Positions 33,960 to 43,422 are shown, counted from the stretch's first letter. The stretch is DNA of 45,232 bases from CALLPQ01 sp964421675 (GCA_964421675.1 CAYQXV010000028.1:1-45232), one strand, 5' to 3'. Notes: generated by a model not told the origin, from the sequence alone. Translations and numbers: made by a program.

Positions 33960-34727
33960 ATGATTGTAGAAAAGACACTCGATATTGGCGGGCGCGTATT
34001 GCCTGTTGAGGTGCGCATCAATCGGCGCGCGCGGCGCTATATTATTCGCGCCGACAGTCTGCGCGGCGTGGTCCAATTGACGGTGCCCTCAAAGCGATCA
34101 ATCCCCAGCGCCATGCGGTTTGCAAAAGAGCGGGCTAGCTGGATTGAGGCATGCCTTGACGAGGGCCCGCGCGCAATCAGCTTTTGCGAAAATCTGATTT
34201 TTCCCTTTCGCGGTGTTGATCACCGGCTCGTCCATCAGCCGGGGGAGTTGCGGTTGCGCACAAAACTTGTGCCCGCTCAAGACGTCCAAGACGCCCATAT
34301 AGAGGGGGATCCCTATCCCAAACTCCTCGTTGGCGGGGAGGCGAGCCATATTAACCGGCGGGTGACCGATTGGCTCAAGCGTGAGGCGCGCAAGGTTTTG
34401 ACCGCGCGCACAGATTTTTATTGCCAGCGCCTTGAGGTGAAACGGGGAAAAATTCGCATCGGCGATACCAAATCGCGATGGGGCTCGTGCAGTGCTGACG
34501 GCACCATCGCCTATAGCTGGCGGTTAATTTTGTGCCCGCCTGAGATCCTTGATTATGTTGTCGCCCATGAATGCACCCACCTTATCCATCTCGATCACTC
34601 ACCAGCCTTTTGGCGCCGCCTTGCCAGCCTCGATGTGGATGCGCGCGCCGCAAAGCGCTGGTTTGACAAAAATGGGGCCGAACTGTTCGCCTGGGGCAAC
34701 CAATCCGGCATGGATCGCGCGGCGTAA
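33960..34727 (+). CDS. YgjP-type zinc metallopeptidase (DUF45)
   Basis: A 255-residue member of the YgjP/UPF0758-unrelated DUF45 family of SprT-like zinc peptidases. The gluzincin motif HECTHLIHLDHSPAFW carries the two His ligands and catalytic Glu; the RWGSCSADGTIAYSWRLILC segment just before it is a family signature. The N-terminal half (residues 1-120) is a beta-rich region with several arginines. No signal peptide, so cytoplasmic. Physiological substrates of this family are not known. It diverges from mutS with about 90 bases between, so the two promoters lie close together. Confidence 0.88.
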   Translation: MIVEKTLDIGGRVLPVEVRINRRARRYIIRADSLRGVVQLTVPSKRSIPSAMRFAKERASWIEACLDEGPRAISFCENLIFPFRGVDHRLVHQPGELRLRTKLVPAQDVQDAHIEGDPYPKLLVGGEASHINRRVTDWLKREARKVLTARTDFYCQRLEVKRGKIRIGDTKSRWGSCSADGTIAYSWRLILCPPEILDYVVAHECTHLIHLDHSPAFWRRLASLDVDARAAKRWFDKNGAELFAWGNQSGMDRAA

Positions 34728-34902
34728 AGCGCCCCAATTAAACCCCGCATTTTGAGCACAATCATTCAAATTTGCGTCAGTTTGGCGTGGTAAACGCTCG
34801 GTTTGACGTGAACCGACCCCTAATGCCTTGATAAAGCCTTCGTTCTGGCCTAGCGGCATAAGGTGATGTTTCCTACATATAGGCAAGCAAGTTGAAGTAA
34901 CG

Positions 34903-36501
34903 ATGAGGTACCAAGGATCCATGGCGACAAATTTTTCCCCAACATCCTTCCTGAAATCCAAACCCGGTAAAAAACGCGGGCTTAAATTCGGCCTGATGGC
35001 GGGCGCTGTCTCCATAGGGGCGATTGCCCTTGGCGGTGCCGGTATATTGGACACCAATGCAACGGCCCTTTCCCAAAGCCCAACACCGATAGCCGCGACC
35101 CAAGGGGCGCAGGCTCTGGCGCAATTGCCGCGCAATCAAGCGGGCGTGTTTTCCTTTGCAGACATTGTTGAGCAGGTCAGCCCCTCTGTGGTGAGTGTAT
35201 TTGTTGAGCGCGAAGTTGAAGCGCCGAGCCGGCCACGCGGACTGCCTGAAGGGTTTGAACGCTTTTTCGGATTTCCCGGTGCACCAGAAGGGGGCGCAGA
35301 CAATGACGACCCCTTTGAAGAAGAAGGCGTGCAACGCGCTGAGGCTCAAGGGTCTGGCTTCTTTGTTGATAATAACGGCCATGTCATCACCAACCATCAT
35401 GTGATCGCCGATGCAAAATCGGTTAAAATCAGCCTGTCAGATGGCACAGAATATGACGCGGAAATTGTCGGCTCTGATGAACGCACCGATCTTGCGGTGT
35501 TGAAAGTCAAATCCGATGACAAGTTTACCTATGTTCCTTTAGCCGATGATAGCTCATTGCGCGTTGGCGATTGGGTAGTTGCGGTTGGCAATCCGTTCGG
35601 ACTGGGCGGGACTGTGACCACCGGTATTGTTTCTGCGATTGGCGGGCGCAACCGCGAGCAACAATATCTCGATCTTATCCAAATTGATGCGGCGATTAAT
35701 CGTGGCAATTCCGGCGGCCCGGCATTTGATCTGACCGGGCGCGTGATCGGTGTTAATGTCGCAATCTATTCTCCCAATGGCGGCAGTGTGGGGATTGGCT
35801 TTGCCATTCCTGCCTCAACGGTGCGTCTGATTTCTGATCAGCTCATTGCCAATGGTTCAGTGACACGTGGCTGGCTTGGTATTTCTCTGGCACCGGTTAC
35901 CAGTGATATCGCAGAAGCACTTGACTTGAGTAATGATGATGGTGTGCTGGTAAGCGAAGTCATTGACGGAACACCGGCAGCGAAAGGGGGCCTTGAAGAT
36001 GGCGATGTCATCACTGCCCTTGACGGTGTTGAGGTAAATGGCCCCAATGATTTGTCCCGCCGGATCGCAAACTTGCCGCCTGGACGTAAAGTCAAAGTCA
36101 ATCTTGTTCGCGACGGGTCAAACCGCACGGTGAACATTACATTGGAAAAACGCCCCGGCGAGACCGATGTGGTTGCGAGCGCAGAACCTGCTGAAGAGAC
36201 AACCGCTGAAGAGTTGGGCGTGCGCATTGCGACCATCACGGATGAAGAGCGTCGCCGCTATCGTCTGGAAGATGTTGACGGTGTTGTGGTGACCGCTGTG
36301 AAATCGGGCAGCCCGGCAGAACGCGCTGGATTGCAACGCGGCGTTGTTATTCTGGAAGTCGATAGCAAGGCGATTAGCAGCGCATCGGACTTTGAAAACG
36401 CAATTGAAAAATTGAAAAAATCCAAAAAAGGTGCAGCCCTTTTGCGCCTGCAACGCGGTTCGGTAAAACAGTTCAGCGCTCTAAAACTTGAAGCTGAATA
36501 A
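34903..36501 (+). CDS. degP: DegP/HtrA family periplasmic serine protease
   Basis: A Do-type protease/chaperone that degrades misfolded envelope proteins. The 532-residue precursor has a basic start and a membrane-spanning signal segment (about 26-50, LKFGLMAGAVSIGAIALGGA). The trypsin-like domain has catalytic His166 (ITNHHVIADA), Asp196 (DERTDLAVLKV) and Ser270 (INRGNSGGPAF). Two PDZ domains follow (about 325-415, GWLGISLAPV, and 440-528, GVRIATITDE). An in-frame ATG at 34921 (residue 7) with AAGGA close by is an alternative start. The gene ends in a strong terminator and is followed by a response regulator-kinase pair, which often governs envelope stress genes of this type. Confidence 0.95.
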   Translation: MRYQGSMATNFSPTSFLKSKPGKKRGLKFGLMAGAVSIGAIALGGAGILDTNATALSQSPTPIAATQGAQALAQLPRNQAGVFSFADIVEQVSPSVVSVFVEREVEAPSRPRGLPEGFERFFGFPGAPEGGADNDDPFEEEGVQRAEAQGSGFFVDNNGHVITNHHVIADAKSVKISLSDGTEYDAEIVGSDERTDLAVLKVKSDDKFTYVPLADDSSLRVGDWVVAVGNPFGLGGTVTTGIVSAIGGRNREQQYLDLIQIDAAINRGNSGGPAFDLTGRVIGVNVAIYSPNGGSVGIGFAIPASTVRLISDQLIANGSVTRGWLGISLAPVTSDIAEALDLSNDDGVLVSEVIDGTPAAKGGLEDGDVITALDGVEVNGPNDLSRRIANLPPGRKVKVNLVRDGSNRTVNITLEKRPGETDVVASAEPAEETTAEELGVRIATITDEERRRYRLEDVDGVVVTAVKSGSPAERAGLQRGVVILEVDSKAISSASDFENAIEKLKKSKKGAALLRLQRGSVKQFSALKLEAE

Positions 36502-36525
36502 AATCCAAACCTGAGAAAATCAAAA

Positions 36526-36556
36526 AGCCGCACCTTAATGGGTGCGGCTTTTTTTT
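36526..36556 (+). terminator. rho-independent terminator
   Basis: Stem AGCCGCACC/GGTGCGGCT (36526-36534 with 36541-36549), loop TTAATG, followed by eight T. It separates degP from the two-component genes. Confidence 0.94.
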
Positions 36557-36732
36557 GCGCTAAAGTTAGAACGGTTTCGGTCCTAATTAATTTTACCCGC
36601 ATTGGCGGGGTATCCGTCCGATTTTGCTGGTATTTCGCGGCCTTCCGGTAAAAATAACCGAACTGTAATTTTATTCTTGGGGTGCCAAGTCTGACACTGG
36701 TTGCGAGTTGATGAGCTGGCAAGGAGGATTTT

Positions 36733-37410
36733 ATGCGTATTCTGGTGGTTGAAGATGATGCTGAGGCGGCGGCCTTTCTGTCGAGGGGATTGCGCGGTGC
36801 GGGCCATTCTGTCGATCATGCGATTGATGGCGCGCAAGGGCTAACCATGGCCGATGCAGGCGATTATGACGCCTATGTCATTGACCGGATGTTGCCCAAG
36901 CTTGACGGCTTGTCCTTGCTCAACGATCGCCGCGAGACAGGCGACGATACACCGGCCTTGTTTTTATCCGCCCTCGGAGAGGTTGATGACCGGGTGGCTG
37001 GCCTAAAGGCGGGCGGGGATGATTATCTGGTCAAGCCCTATGCGTTTCAGGAATTGCTGGCCCGTGTTGAGGCCCTTGGGCGCCGGCGCGGCCCGGCGAA
37101 TGTGACAACCAAATATGCGGTGGGCGATCTGGAAATTGATGTCATCACAAGAGCGGTGCGCCGCGCGGAGACGAAAATAGAATTGCAGCCGCGCGAATTT
37201 CGCCTGCTCGAATATTTGATGCGCCATGCCGGGCAGGTCGTAACCCGCACCATGCTTTTGGAAAATGTCTGGGAATATCACTTTGATCCACAGACAAATG
37301 TGATCGATGTACATATTTCCCGATTGCGTGCTAAGATCGATAAGGATTTTGACAAGCCATTGCTGAAGACGATTCGCGGCGCTGGCTATATTATATCGGA
37401 AGACGATTGA
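36733..37410 (+). CDS. OmpR-family response regulator
   Basis: A two-component transcription regulator of 225 residues. The receiver domain has the acid pocket VVEDDAEAA (Glu7-Asp9), phospho-acceptor Asp51 (YVIDRMLPKLDGL) and Lys101 (DDYLVKPYAF). The OmpR/PhoB-type winged helix (about 130-222) has LQPREFRLLEYLMRHAGQVV, RTMLLENVWEYHFDPQTNV and VHISRLRAKIDK. A strong AAGGAGG ribosome site precedes ATG 36733. The partner kinase begins 3 bases after the stop. degP lies upstream. The target genes cannot be read from the sequence; envelope stress is a guess from position. Confidence 0.94.
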   Translation: MRILVVEDDAEAAAFLSRGLRGAGHSVDHAIDGAQGLTMADAGDYDAYVIDRMLPKLDGLSLLNDRRETGDDTPALFLSALGEVDDRVAGLKAGGDDYLVKPYAFQELLARVEALGRRRGPANVTTKYAVGDLEIDVITRAVRRAETKIELQPREFRLLEYLMRHAGQVVTRTMLLENVWEYHFDPQTNVIDVHISRLRAKIDKDFDKPLLKTIRGAGYIISEDD

Positions 37411-37413
37411 CCC

Positions 37414-38847
37414 ATGCTGCGGACGCTCCGCACAACATCATTCCGCTTCACCCTGATTTACGGCCTGATGTTTTCTGCAGCGGTCGCGCTTCTGGGCGCT
37501 TGGGGCTATCGCGTCATCTTTAGCTCCGCATCCGCGGAGATTGAGCGGATTATCGATGAGGAAATTGTTCTTCTCGCGGAAGTCTATGCGCAACAAACGC
37601 CGGGTGATTTTCGCGGCGTAATCCGCCAGCGGGCGGCCTGGCGCGATAATTCAATTTATATGCTAATTGGCGCGCCAACCGGTGTGCGCCTGGAAGGGGA
37701 TTTAACATCTCTCCCCGAAGAGGCCTTAGCATCGGGCAATGCCTTGTTTGAATTTAGTTATGATGGCCGCCTTCTTGACGCAGACGATCCAGAATCTGAA
37801 GCGGCCAAACGCAAGGCCGTTGCCAAGCTTGCCCAGTTTAGGCCAGCAGAAAATGCAGACCCCGCTTTTATCATTCTAGTCGGGCGCGATATCACCGATC
37901 AGGAAAGCCTGCGCGATAGTCTCTCACGGGCGGTGGTGAGAATTGCGCTTGCAACGGTGGTGCTTGGTCTTGTTCTAGGTCTGGTATTTTCATCCTCGCT
38001 CATGCGCAAAGTTGATGCGATGAATAAAACTGCACGGGCAATCCGCGCTGGCGATCTGTCTCAACGTATTCCGCTAACCGGTGCCGGCGATGAAATGGAA
38101 CAGCTGGCGCAAAATCTCAATGATATGCTCGATCAGATTGAGCGGCTCATGACCGGCATGAAAGAGGTGAGCGATAATATTGCCCATGATTTGCGCTCTC
38201 CGCTAACGCGCATTCGCAACCGCCTGACTACCGCCATGGAAAGCGAAGGCGAACAGCAGCGTGAAGATTTGCAAGTCACGCTCACCGAAGCGGAACGCAT
38301 GATTGCGACATTTAATGAATTGCTGTCGATTGCCCGTATTGAGTCCGGCGAGGTTACTGGCGAGAAAGAGCCGATCAACATTGCAGAAATCGCAAATGAG
38401 ATGGTCGAGCTTTATGAACCCGCTATTGCGGAGGCTGGTTTTGGATTGAATCTGGAAACAAAAACCGTCCCGCAAATACGAGGATCGCGTGCCCTGATTT
38501 CCCAGGCCATCGCAAATCTCCTCGATAATGCCATGAAATATGGCGTCTCTTCAGACAATGGCGGGCAAGATCTGATCGAGGTTCGCGTGCGCGCCACCAA
38601 GCGCGGGCGGGTATTATTGAGCGTTGCGGATAATGGCCCGGGCGTGCCTGAAGACAAGCACAGCCACATCATTCAACGGTATTCCCGGTTGGAAAAAAGC
38701 CGGACCACCCCCGGAAATGGGCTGGGGTTGAGCCTTGTTGCGGCGATTGCACGGGCCCATGAGGCGGACTTGAAGCTTGCCCCGACCCAGCCCGAAAACG
38801 CCAATCCGGGCCTAAAAATTATGATTCGTTTCCGCCCAATCGACTGA
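37414..38847 (+). CDS. two-component sensor histidine kinase
   Basis: A membrane sensor kinase of 477 residues, cognate to the preceding regulator. Two membrane helices (about 11-35, FTLIYGLMFSAAVALLGAWG, and 172-195, VRIALATVVLGLVLGLVF) flank a periplasmic sensor domain of about 135 residues with no family I recognise. Then come a HAMP linker (about 195-247), the HisKA helix with phospho-acceptor His258 (NIAHDLRSPLTRIRNRL) and the ATPase domain with N box NLLDNAMKYG, G1 DNGPGVP and G2 GNGLGLSLVAAIARAH. All catalytic boxes are present. Its ATG is 3 bases after the regulator stop, so both are co-translated. Confidence 0.94.
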   Translation: MLRTLRTTSFRFTLIYGLMFSAAVALLGAWGYRVIFSSASAEIERIIDEEIVLLAEVYAQQTPGDFRGVIRQRAAWRDNSIYMLIGAPTGVRLEGDLTSLPEEALASGNALFEFSYDGRLLDADDPESEAAKRKAVAKLAQFRPAENADPAFIILVGRDITDQESLRDSLSRAVVRIALATVVLGLVLGLVFSSSLMRKVDAMNKTARAIRAGDLSQRIPLTGAGDEMEQLAQNLNDMLDQIERLMTGMKEVSDNIAHDLRSPLTRIRNRLTTAMESEGEQQREDLQVTLTEAERMIATFNELLSIARIESGEVTGEKEPINIAEIANEMVELYEPAIAEAGFGLNLETKTVPQIRGSRALISQAIANLLDNAMKYGVSSDNGGQDLIEVRVRATKRGRVLLSVADNGPGVPEDKHSHIIQRYSRLEKSRTTPGNGLGLSLVAAIARAHEADLKLAPTQPENANPGLKIMIRFRPID

Positions 38848-38919
38848 CAAGGGTAAAAATTCGCTAAAACCTAGTAAAAAACAGGACTTTTTGCAATTTG
38901 GCCACTTGCATGCGAGCGT

Positions 38920-38953
38920 AAATCAGCGTTTTGCTAAGTTTATAAACTGATTT
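38920..38953. promoter_or_regulatory. predicted HU-gene operator (inverted repeats)
   Basis: A perfect 12-bp palindrome AGTTTATAAACT (38937-38948) overlaps a wider inverted repeat AAATCAG (38920-38926) and CTGATTT (38947-38953). A candidate promoter TTGCTA (38932-38937), 17 bases, TACCAT (38955-38960) has its spacer filled by the palindrome. A protein bound here would control transcription of the HU gene, starting 60 bases on. Symmetry is seen; the regulator is unknown. Confidence 0.45.
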
Positions 38954-39012
38954 GTACCATCTGCCGTTGGCCCGGGCTTTTTGGGTTGCGCGCACATCTC
39001 GAAGGAAATGAC

Positions 39013-39297
39013 ATGAGTAAAGCTGAATTTATTGAACGCGTCGCTAAAACTGGCGACATGAGCAACGCAGAAGCAAAACGCGTTGTAGAACTTGTTTTCG
39101 GTGAAATCGAAGCAGGCCTGAAAAAAAGTAAAAAAGAAGGCAAGTACACAATCGGTACTTTCGGTACATTTACGATCAATAAGCGTTCTGCTCGTAAAGG
39201 CCGTAACCCGCGTACTGGCGAAGAGATCAAGATCAAAGCCTCAAAGTCTTTGCGTTTCCGCCCTTCATCTACGCTTAAGACAGCAGCTGGCTGCTAA
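39013..39297 (+). CDS. hup: DNA-binding protein HU
   Basis: HU is a small dimeric nucleoid protein that bends DNA. The 94-residue product starts MSKAEFIERVAKTGDMSNAE. The beta-arm carries the RKGRNPRTGEEIKIKASKS motif, where the proline inserts into DNA. It ends in an unusual Cys (TLKTAAGC). The frame is open from 38986, but AAGGAAA just before ATG 39013 and the family start point to 39013. A strong terminator follows and palindromic operator-like DNA precedes. It lies between the kinase gene and glnE. Confidence 0.95.
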   Translation: MSKAEFIERVAKTGDMSNAEAKRVVELVFGEIEAGLKKSKKEGKYTIGTFGTFTINKRSARKGRNPRTGEEIKIKASKSLRFRPSSTLKTAAGC

Positions 39298-39323
39298 GCT
39301 TTAAAAACAATTGATTGTTTTGG

Positions 39324-39358
39324 AAACGCTACATGCCCATGGTATGTAGCGTTTTTTT
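39324..39358 (+). terminator. rho-independent terminator
   Basis: An 11-bp stem AAACGCTACAT/ATGTAGCGTTT (39324-39334 with 39344-39354), loop GCCCATGGT, runs into seven T (39352-39358). It ends the HU transcript and lies only 14 bases before the glnE start. Confidence 0.92.
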
Positions 39359-39372
39359 ATTCCGGGTTAAAA

Positions 39373-42288
39373 ATGACTGACCGGCTTCGCGATCCTGCTA
39401 ATGGGTTTTCAACAGTGCCAATCGGAATGCCGCAAATCTTTGATGGGCCCGCTGGCGATAGAACCATGGACGCAGTAGGCGCAGCGATAGCGGCGTCCGG
39501 CGAAACCATACGCGACCAAGATAAACAGCGCCTCCATGCAATTGCCTCATGTTCTCCTTATCTCGCACGGTTGATGGCACGCCATCCCGATTGGTTGGTG
39601 CAATCCATTTCATCGCCGCTGGGTAATTTGAGCGAAAAAGTTTGTCAGGAAGTCGCACGCCTTGATGGCGATAGCGATTATGATGCTATCAAACAGCATT
39701 TGCGCCGCGCGAAAGATAAAATGGCGCTCGCAATTGCCATTCATGATCTGACAAATTTAGTCGATACAATGACGGCCACACAAACCTTGTCAGCGTTTGC
39801 AGATTGCGCCGTGCAAGCCGCACTGCTTGCGGCATGGCACCATCAAGAAAGCCTTGGCAATATTCACCCCGGTAAAGCAGGCCAAGGTCTTGTTGTTCTG
39901 GCAATGGGAAAACATGGCGCGGGCGAGCTAAACTATTCCAGCGATATTGATCTGGTTGCGCTTTTTGAGGCTGAAAAAATGCCTATCGTTCATGAGGGAA
40001 CGCAAAGCAAAACCGCGATTGCGATTGTTCGCGATATGGTTGCTTTGTTAAGCGATCAAACCGGTGATGGATATGTCTTTAGAACGGATCTGCGCCTAAG
40101 GCCTGATCCCGGCGTTACCAATATCGCCATCCCAATTCGCGCAGCTGAATTATATTATGAAAGCCATGGTCAAAATTGGGAGCGGGCGGCCTTTATCAAA
40201 GCGCGTCCCATTGCCGGTGATGTGGCGCTTGGTGAAAATTTCCTTGAAAATTTACGGCCCTTTATCTGGCGTAAATATCTCGACTATGCGGCCCTTGCCG
40301 ATATTGATCGCATCCTGGTGAAAATCCGAAAATCCCAAGGTGACGGTAAAGATGATTTCACGGGGTATGATGTAAAGCTCGGCATTGGCGGTATTCGGTC
40401 TATCGAATTTTTGGTGCAATCGCGCCAGCTCGTCTCCGGCGGTAAAGTTGAGGCCCTCCGTATACGTCAGACACTGGCCGCATTGGAACGCCTCAGCGAG
40501 GGTGCGTTAATAGAGCCCGGTGCGGCGGAGCATCTGGCGCAAATTTATACGCAGTGGCGCACCCTTGAGCATAGAATTCAAATGTTGGGGGATGAGCAAA
40601 CCCATAAAATCCCTGCAAATGATGAGGAGATACACCGCCTTGCTTGCTTTTGCGGGTTTGGCGATGGCGCAGCGCTTGAGGAATTTGTTTCAACACTCCG
40701 AGCGCACTCCACCCATTACCAAGCGCTGGCCCTTGGCATGGATGACAAAGAGCACGCCAGTTCAGAAGTGATTGATTTGCACTTGGACTTTAGCGGCGTT
40801 GATGATCATGAACAAACATTAGAAACCCTTGCGGGGCTTGGGTTTACCCGCCCCAATGTTGTCAGCGCACAAATCCGGCGTTGGTTATCGGGCGCTTATC
40901 GCTCGACCCGCAGCGAACGCGGCCGCCTTTTGCTCACCTCCTTGTTGCCGCGATTACTAAGCGCGTTAGGTGAGGCCAGCGATCCAGATGCCGCCTTTGT
41001 TAGTTTTGACCGGTTCCTTGGGCATGTTCCCTCCGGCGTGCAGCTTTTTTCCATGTTCGACAAGGAACCGGAAATATTCAGAATTTTGATTGCCATTCTA
41101 ACGACCTCGCCAAGGCTGGCAGCGGCATTATCGAGACAGCAAGGGTTTACCGAAGCCCTTATTGATAAAGGGTGGCTGGGCAATGATGGGGATTTGTCAG
41201 ACTTAAAAACCCAGCTCGCCCAGCGCTGTGAGGGGGAAGATTTTGAAGGCGCAATGAATGTCACGCGCCGATTAATCGGGGAGGCGCAGTTTAACGATAG
41301 CGTTGCATTGGCAAGCGGCCAGCTGGGCATCATTAATGCGGGCGCGCGCTTTACCCAGATTGCACGGTGCGGCGTTGAGGCGATTGAGCGCGCAGCCGAT
41401 AAAGCTATGCACGAAAGTTTTGGCACCATTGAAGGGCGCATGGCGGTTATCGGTTTTGGCCGATTGGGGGCCAACCGCATGACCTGCGCGTCTGATGTTG
41501 ATATTGTTTTTGTTTATGACACGCCTTTGGATTCACAATCGGATGGAAAGCGCCGCCTTGATGGCACCACATGGTATACGCGGAAGGTGCGCCGTTTGGT
41601 GACGGGATTATCCGCCGCAACGGAGGAGGGGGAGTTATATAATGTGGATATGCAGCTGCGCCCTTCCGGGGGGGCGGGCCCGGCGGCGGTGAAATTATCT
41701 GCCTTCAAAAAATATTATGAAGAAGATGCCTGGGCATGGGAGTTGATGGCGCTCACCAAAGCCAAGACCATTGGCGGCGATGCATCTTTATGTGCGGAGA
41801 TTGAAAACACCATCGAGGAAATTCTTGCCACGCCGCGCGATGAAAAAAGACTGGCACATGATGTCGCCGATATGCGCGCGCGTCTGTTGCGCGAAAAACC
41901 GGCGCAAAGCATTTGGGATCGCAAAGCGGCTAATGGCGGTCTGACAGATCTTGAATTTCTGTTGCAATTTTTAATTCTAACCAACAAGACGGATCCGAAA
42001 CTATTTCACTGCGATATATCCGAGCTAAGTAACCATTTGCAACACCATAGCAAGCTGGCGGCTTCAAGCTGTGATCTGATTCAAGACGCCTTCATACTTT
42101 ACGAGACGATATTGCAAATCTCCCGGTTAGGCGCGGGCGCTGTCTTCTCTCCCGACCAAGACGGCCAGGCGCTGGGGCAATTAATCGCCAAGACATGCGG
42201 TGAGCCTTCACTTGGCGCGCTTGAGGAGCGATTGAAAAAAGTTGATGCTGCGGTGCGCTCTCTATTTGTGCAGATTGTTTCGGCTTAG
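39373..42288 (+). CDS. glnE: glutamine synthetase adenylyltransferase/deadenylylase
   Basis: GlnE attaches AMP to glutamine synthetase to switch it off and removes it again, under PII control. The 971-residue bifunctional protein has an N-terminal removing domain with GKHGAGELNYSSDIDLVALF (Asp-x-Asp) and a C-terminal adenylylating domain with GFGRLGANRMTCASDVDIVF (Asp-x-Asp); both motifs are intact. The regulatory helical stretch lies between them. ATG 39373 has no clear ribosome site (GGGTTAAAAATG) and sits 14 bases past the T-run of the HU terminator. Expression must come from read-through or an unseen promoter. GlnD, the other arm of this cascade, is also in this window. Confidence 0.95.
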   Translation: MTDRLRDPANGFSTVPIGMPQIFDGPAGDRTMDAVGAAIAASGETIRDQDKQRLHAIASCSPYLARLMARHPDWLVQSISSPLGNLSEKVCQEVARLDGDSDYDAIKQHLRRAKDKMALAIAIHDLTNLVDTMTATQTLSAFADCAVQAALLAAWHHQESLGNIHPGKAGQGLVVLAMGKHGAGELNYSSDIDLVALFEAEKMPIVHEGTQSKTAIAIVRDMVALLSDQTGDGYVFRTDLRLRPDPGVTNIAIPIRAAELYYESHGQNWERAAFIKARPIAGDVALGENFLENLRPFIWRKYLDYAALADIDRILVKIRKSQGDGKDDFTGYDVKLGIGGIRSIEFLVQSRQLVSGGKVEALRIRQTLAALERLSEGALIEPGAAEHLAQIYTQWRTLEHRIQMLGDEQTHKIPANDEEIHRLACFCGFGDGAALEEFVSTLRAHSTHYQALALGMDDKEHASSEVIDLHLDFSGVDDHEQTLETLAGLGFTRPNVVSAQIRRWLSGAYRSTRSERGRLLLTSLLPRLLSALGEASDPDAAFVSFDRFLGHVPSGVQLFSMFDKEPEIFRILIAILTTSPRLAAALSRQQGFTEALIDKGWLGNDGDLSDLKTQLAQRCEGEDFEGAMNVTRRLIGEAQFNDSVALASGQLGIINAGARFTQIARCGVEAIERAADKAMHESFGTIEGRMAVIGFGRLGANRMTCASDVDIVFVYDTPLDSQSDGKRRLDGTTWYTRKVRRLVTGLSAATEEGELYNVDMQLRPSGGAGPAAVKLSAFKKYYEEDAWAWELMALTKAKTIGGDASLCAEIENTIEEILATPRDEKRLAHDVADMRARLLREKPAQSIWDRKAANGGLTDLEFLLQFLILTNKTDPKLFHCDISELSNHLQHHSKLAASSCDLIQDAFILYETILQISRLGAGAVFSPDQDGQALGQLIAKTCGEPSLGALEERLKKVDAAVRSLFVQIVSA

Positions 42289-42420
42289 CCCGCCCTTAAC
42301 GTGATGCCGCGTGAACACGATTTGCGCGGCGCTATTGATTTTATCAAAATTTCATACATCATCTGGGCAGGGCTGAATACCGCCTCTACTTGCCGGTACT
42401 ATAGAGTGAAAGCGTTCAAG

Positions 42421-43422
42421 ATGGTCATCTTCTCACGGATTATTTCTATCGTTCGATTGACGTGCATTGGCTGTTTATCGATTGGCCTGCTGTCGTGTAA
42501 CGACGCCGAACCGTTAGCGGTTGGCTCTAATGTTTCTTTCCAATACAAACCTCCCACAGACTATTGGGCGCACCGCGCGCAACAACAATTTTTCTCTGTG
42601 GAAGATGGGCGCATTGCCTATACCGATACGGGCCCGCGTGAGGGCCCGGTTTTGGTATTGTTACACGGCGTTCCAACATCGTCGTGGATGTTCCGAAAAA
42701 TCATTCCGGGCTTGCAAGAGCGCGTGCGGGTTATCAGTGTTGACCATCTCGGATTTGGATCAAGCGACAAACCGGAAGATTTAAGTGAAATTTATACACG
42801 CCAAGAGCATGCAGACCGCGTTACAGCGCTTCTTTCTCATTTGGGTATCGAACAATATTCCTTGCTCATGCACGATATGGGCGGACTGATCGCATGGGAA
42901 TTAATGCGCCGGGATATGAACAATATTGAGCATTTGATTGTGCTCAATACGGTTGTTTCTGTAACCGGGTTTAACCATCCCAATATCCAGCCAAGCGATA
43001 TGACCCGGGAAATGATGCGCGTTTATTCGGGCGATATCACCAGCACTGCAATGGTGCGAAAAACATTTTCTGATCTGGGCTTAACAGGCTCGGAACGATT
43101 ATCGGAAAATGAATGTTTCGGCTATGTCCAACCCTTGCGCGAGGGCGCAGACGGCGCGCTATATGCCTTCTTTATTTCCGTTGATAATGCGCTGTTTACT
43201 TGGCTTGAAGGCAACAAGTCCGAATTTGCAAACTATGACGGCGATGTGCTCGTTCTTTGGGGCGCCAACGATACGGTGTTAACGACAAGGCAGATCCCTA
43301 TCTTGCAGGATATGTTTCAAATTCCGGACGAGAACATCAATATTTACGAGGATCACGCCCATTTCGTGGCCGAAGAAATCCCGGAAGAAATCATCGCGCA
43401 AACGATGCAGTTTCTAAAGTAG
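42421..43422 (+). CDS. lipoprotein alpha/beta-hydrolase with Asp nucleophile (haloalkane dehalogenase/epoxide hydrolase type)
   Basis: A 333-residue alpha/beta-hydrolase from ATG 42421. A signal peptide ends in the lipobox GLLSC (lipid Cys26), placing it in the envelope. The catalytic set is: oxyanion-loop HGVPTSSWMF; nucleophile Asp152 in the elbow LMHDMGGLIAWE; acid Asp284 in LWGANDTVL; base His314 in DHAHFVAEE. An Asp nucleophile in the HDxGG setting marks haloalkane dehalogenases and epoxide hydrolases rather than esterases. The halide-binding residues cannot be assigned from sequence alone, so the substrate is open. The frame extends to 42301, but the upstream part lacks a signal sequence. 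Being a lipoprotein is unusual for this enzyme class. Confidence 0.85.
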   Translation: MVIFSRIISIVRLTCIGCLSIGLLSCNDAEPLAVGSNVSFQYKPPTDYWAHRAQQQFFSVEDGRIAYTDTGPREGPVLVLLHGVPTSSWMFRKIIPGLQERVRVISVDHLGFGSSDKPEDLSEIYTRQEHADRVTALLSHLGIEQYSLLMHDMGGLIAWELMRRDMNNIEHLIVLNTVVSVTGFNHPNIQPSDMTREMMRVYSGDITSTAMVRKTFSDLGLTGSERLSENECFGYVQPLREGADGALYAFFISVDNALFTWLEGNKSEFANYDGDVLVLWGANDTVLTTRQIPILQDMFQIPDENINIYEDHAHFVAEEIPEEIIAQTMQFLK

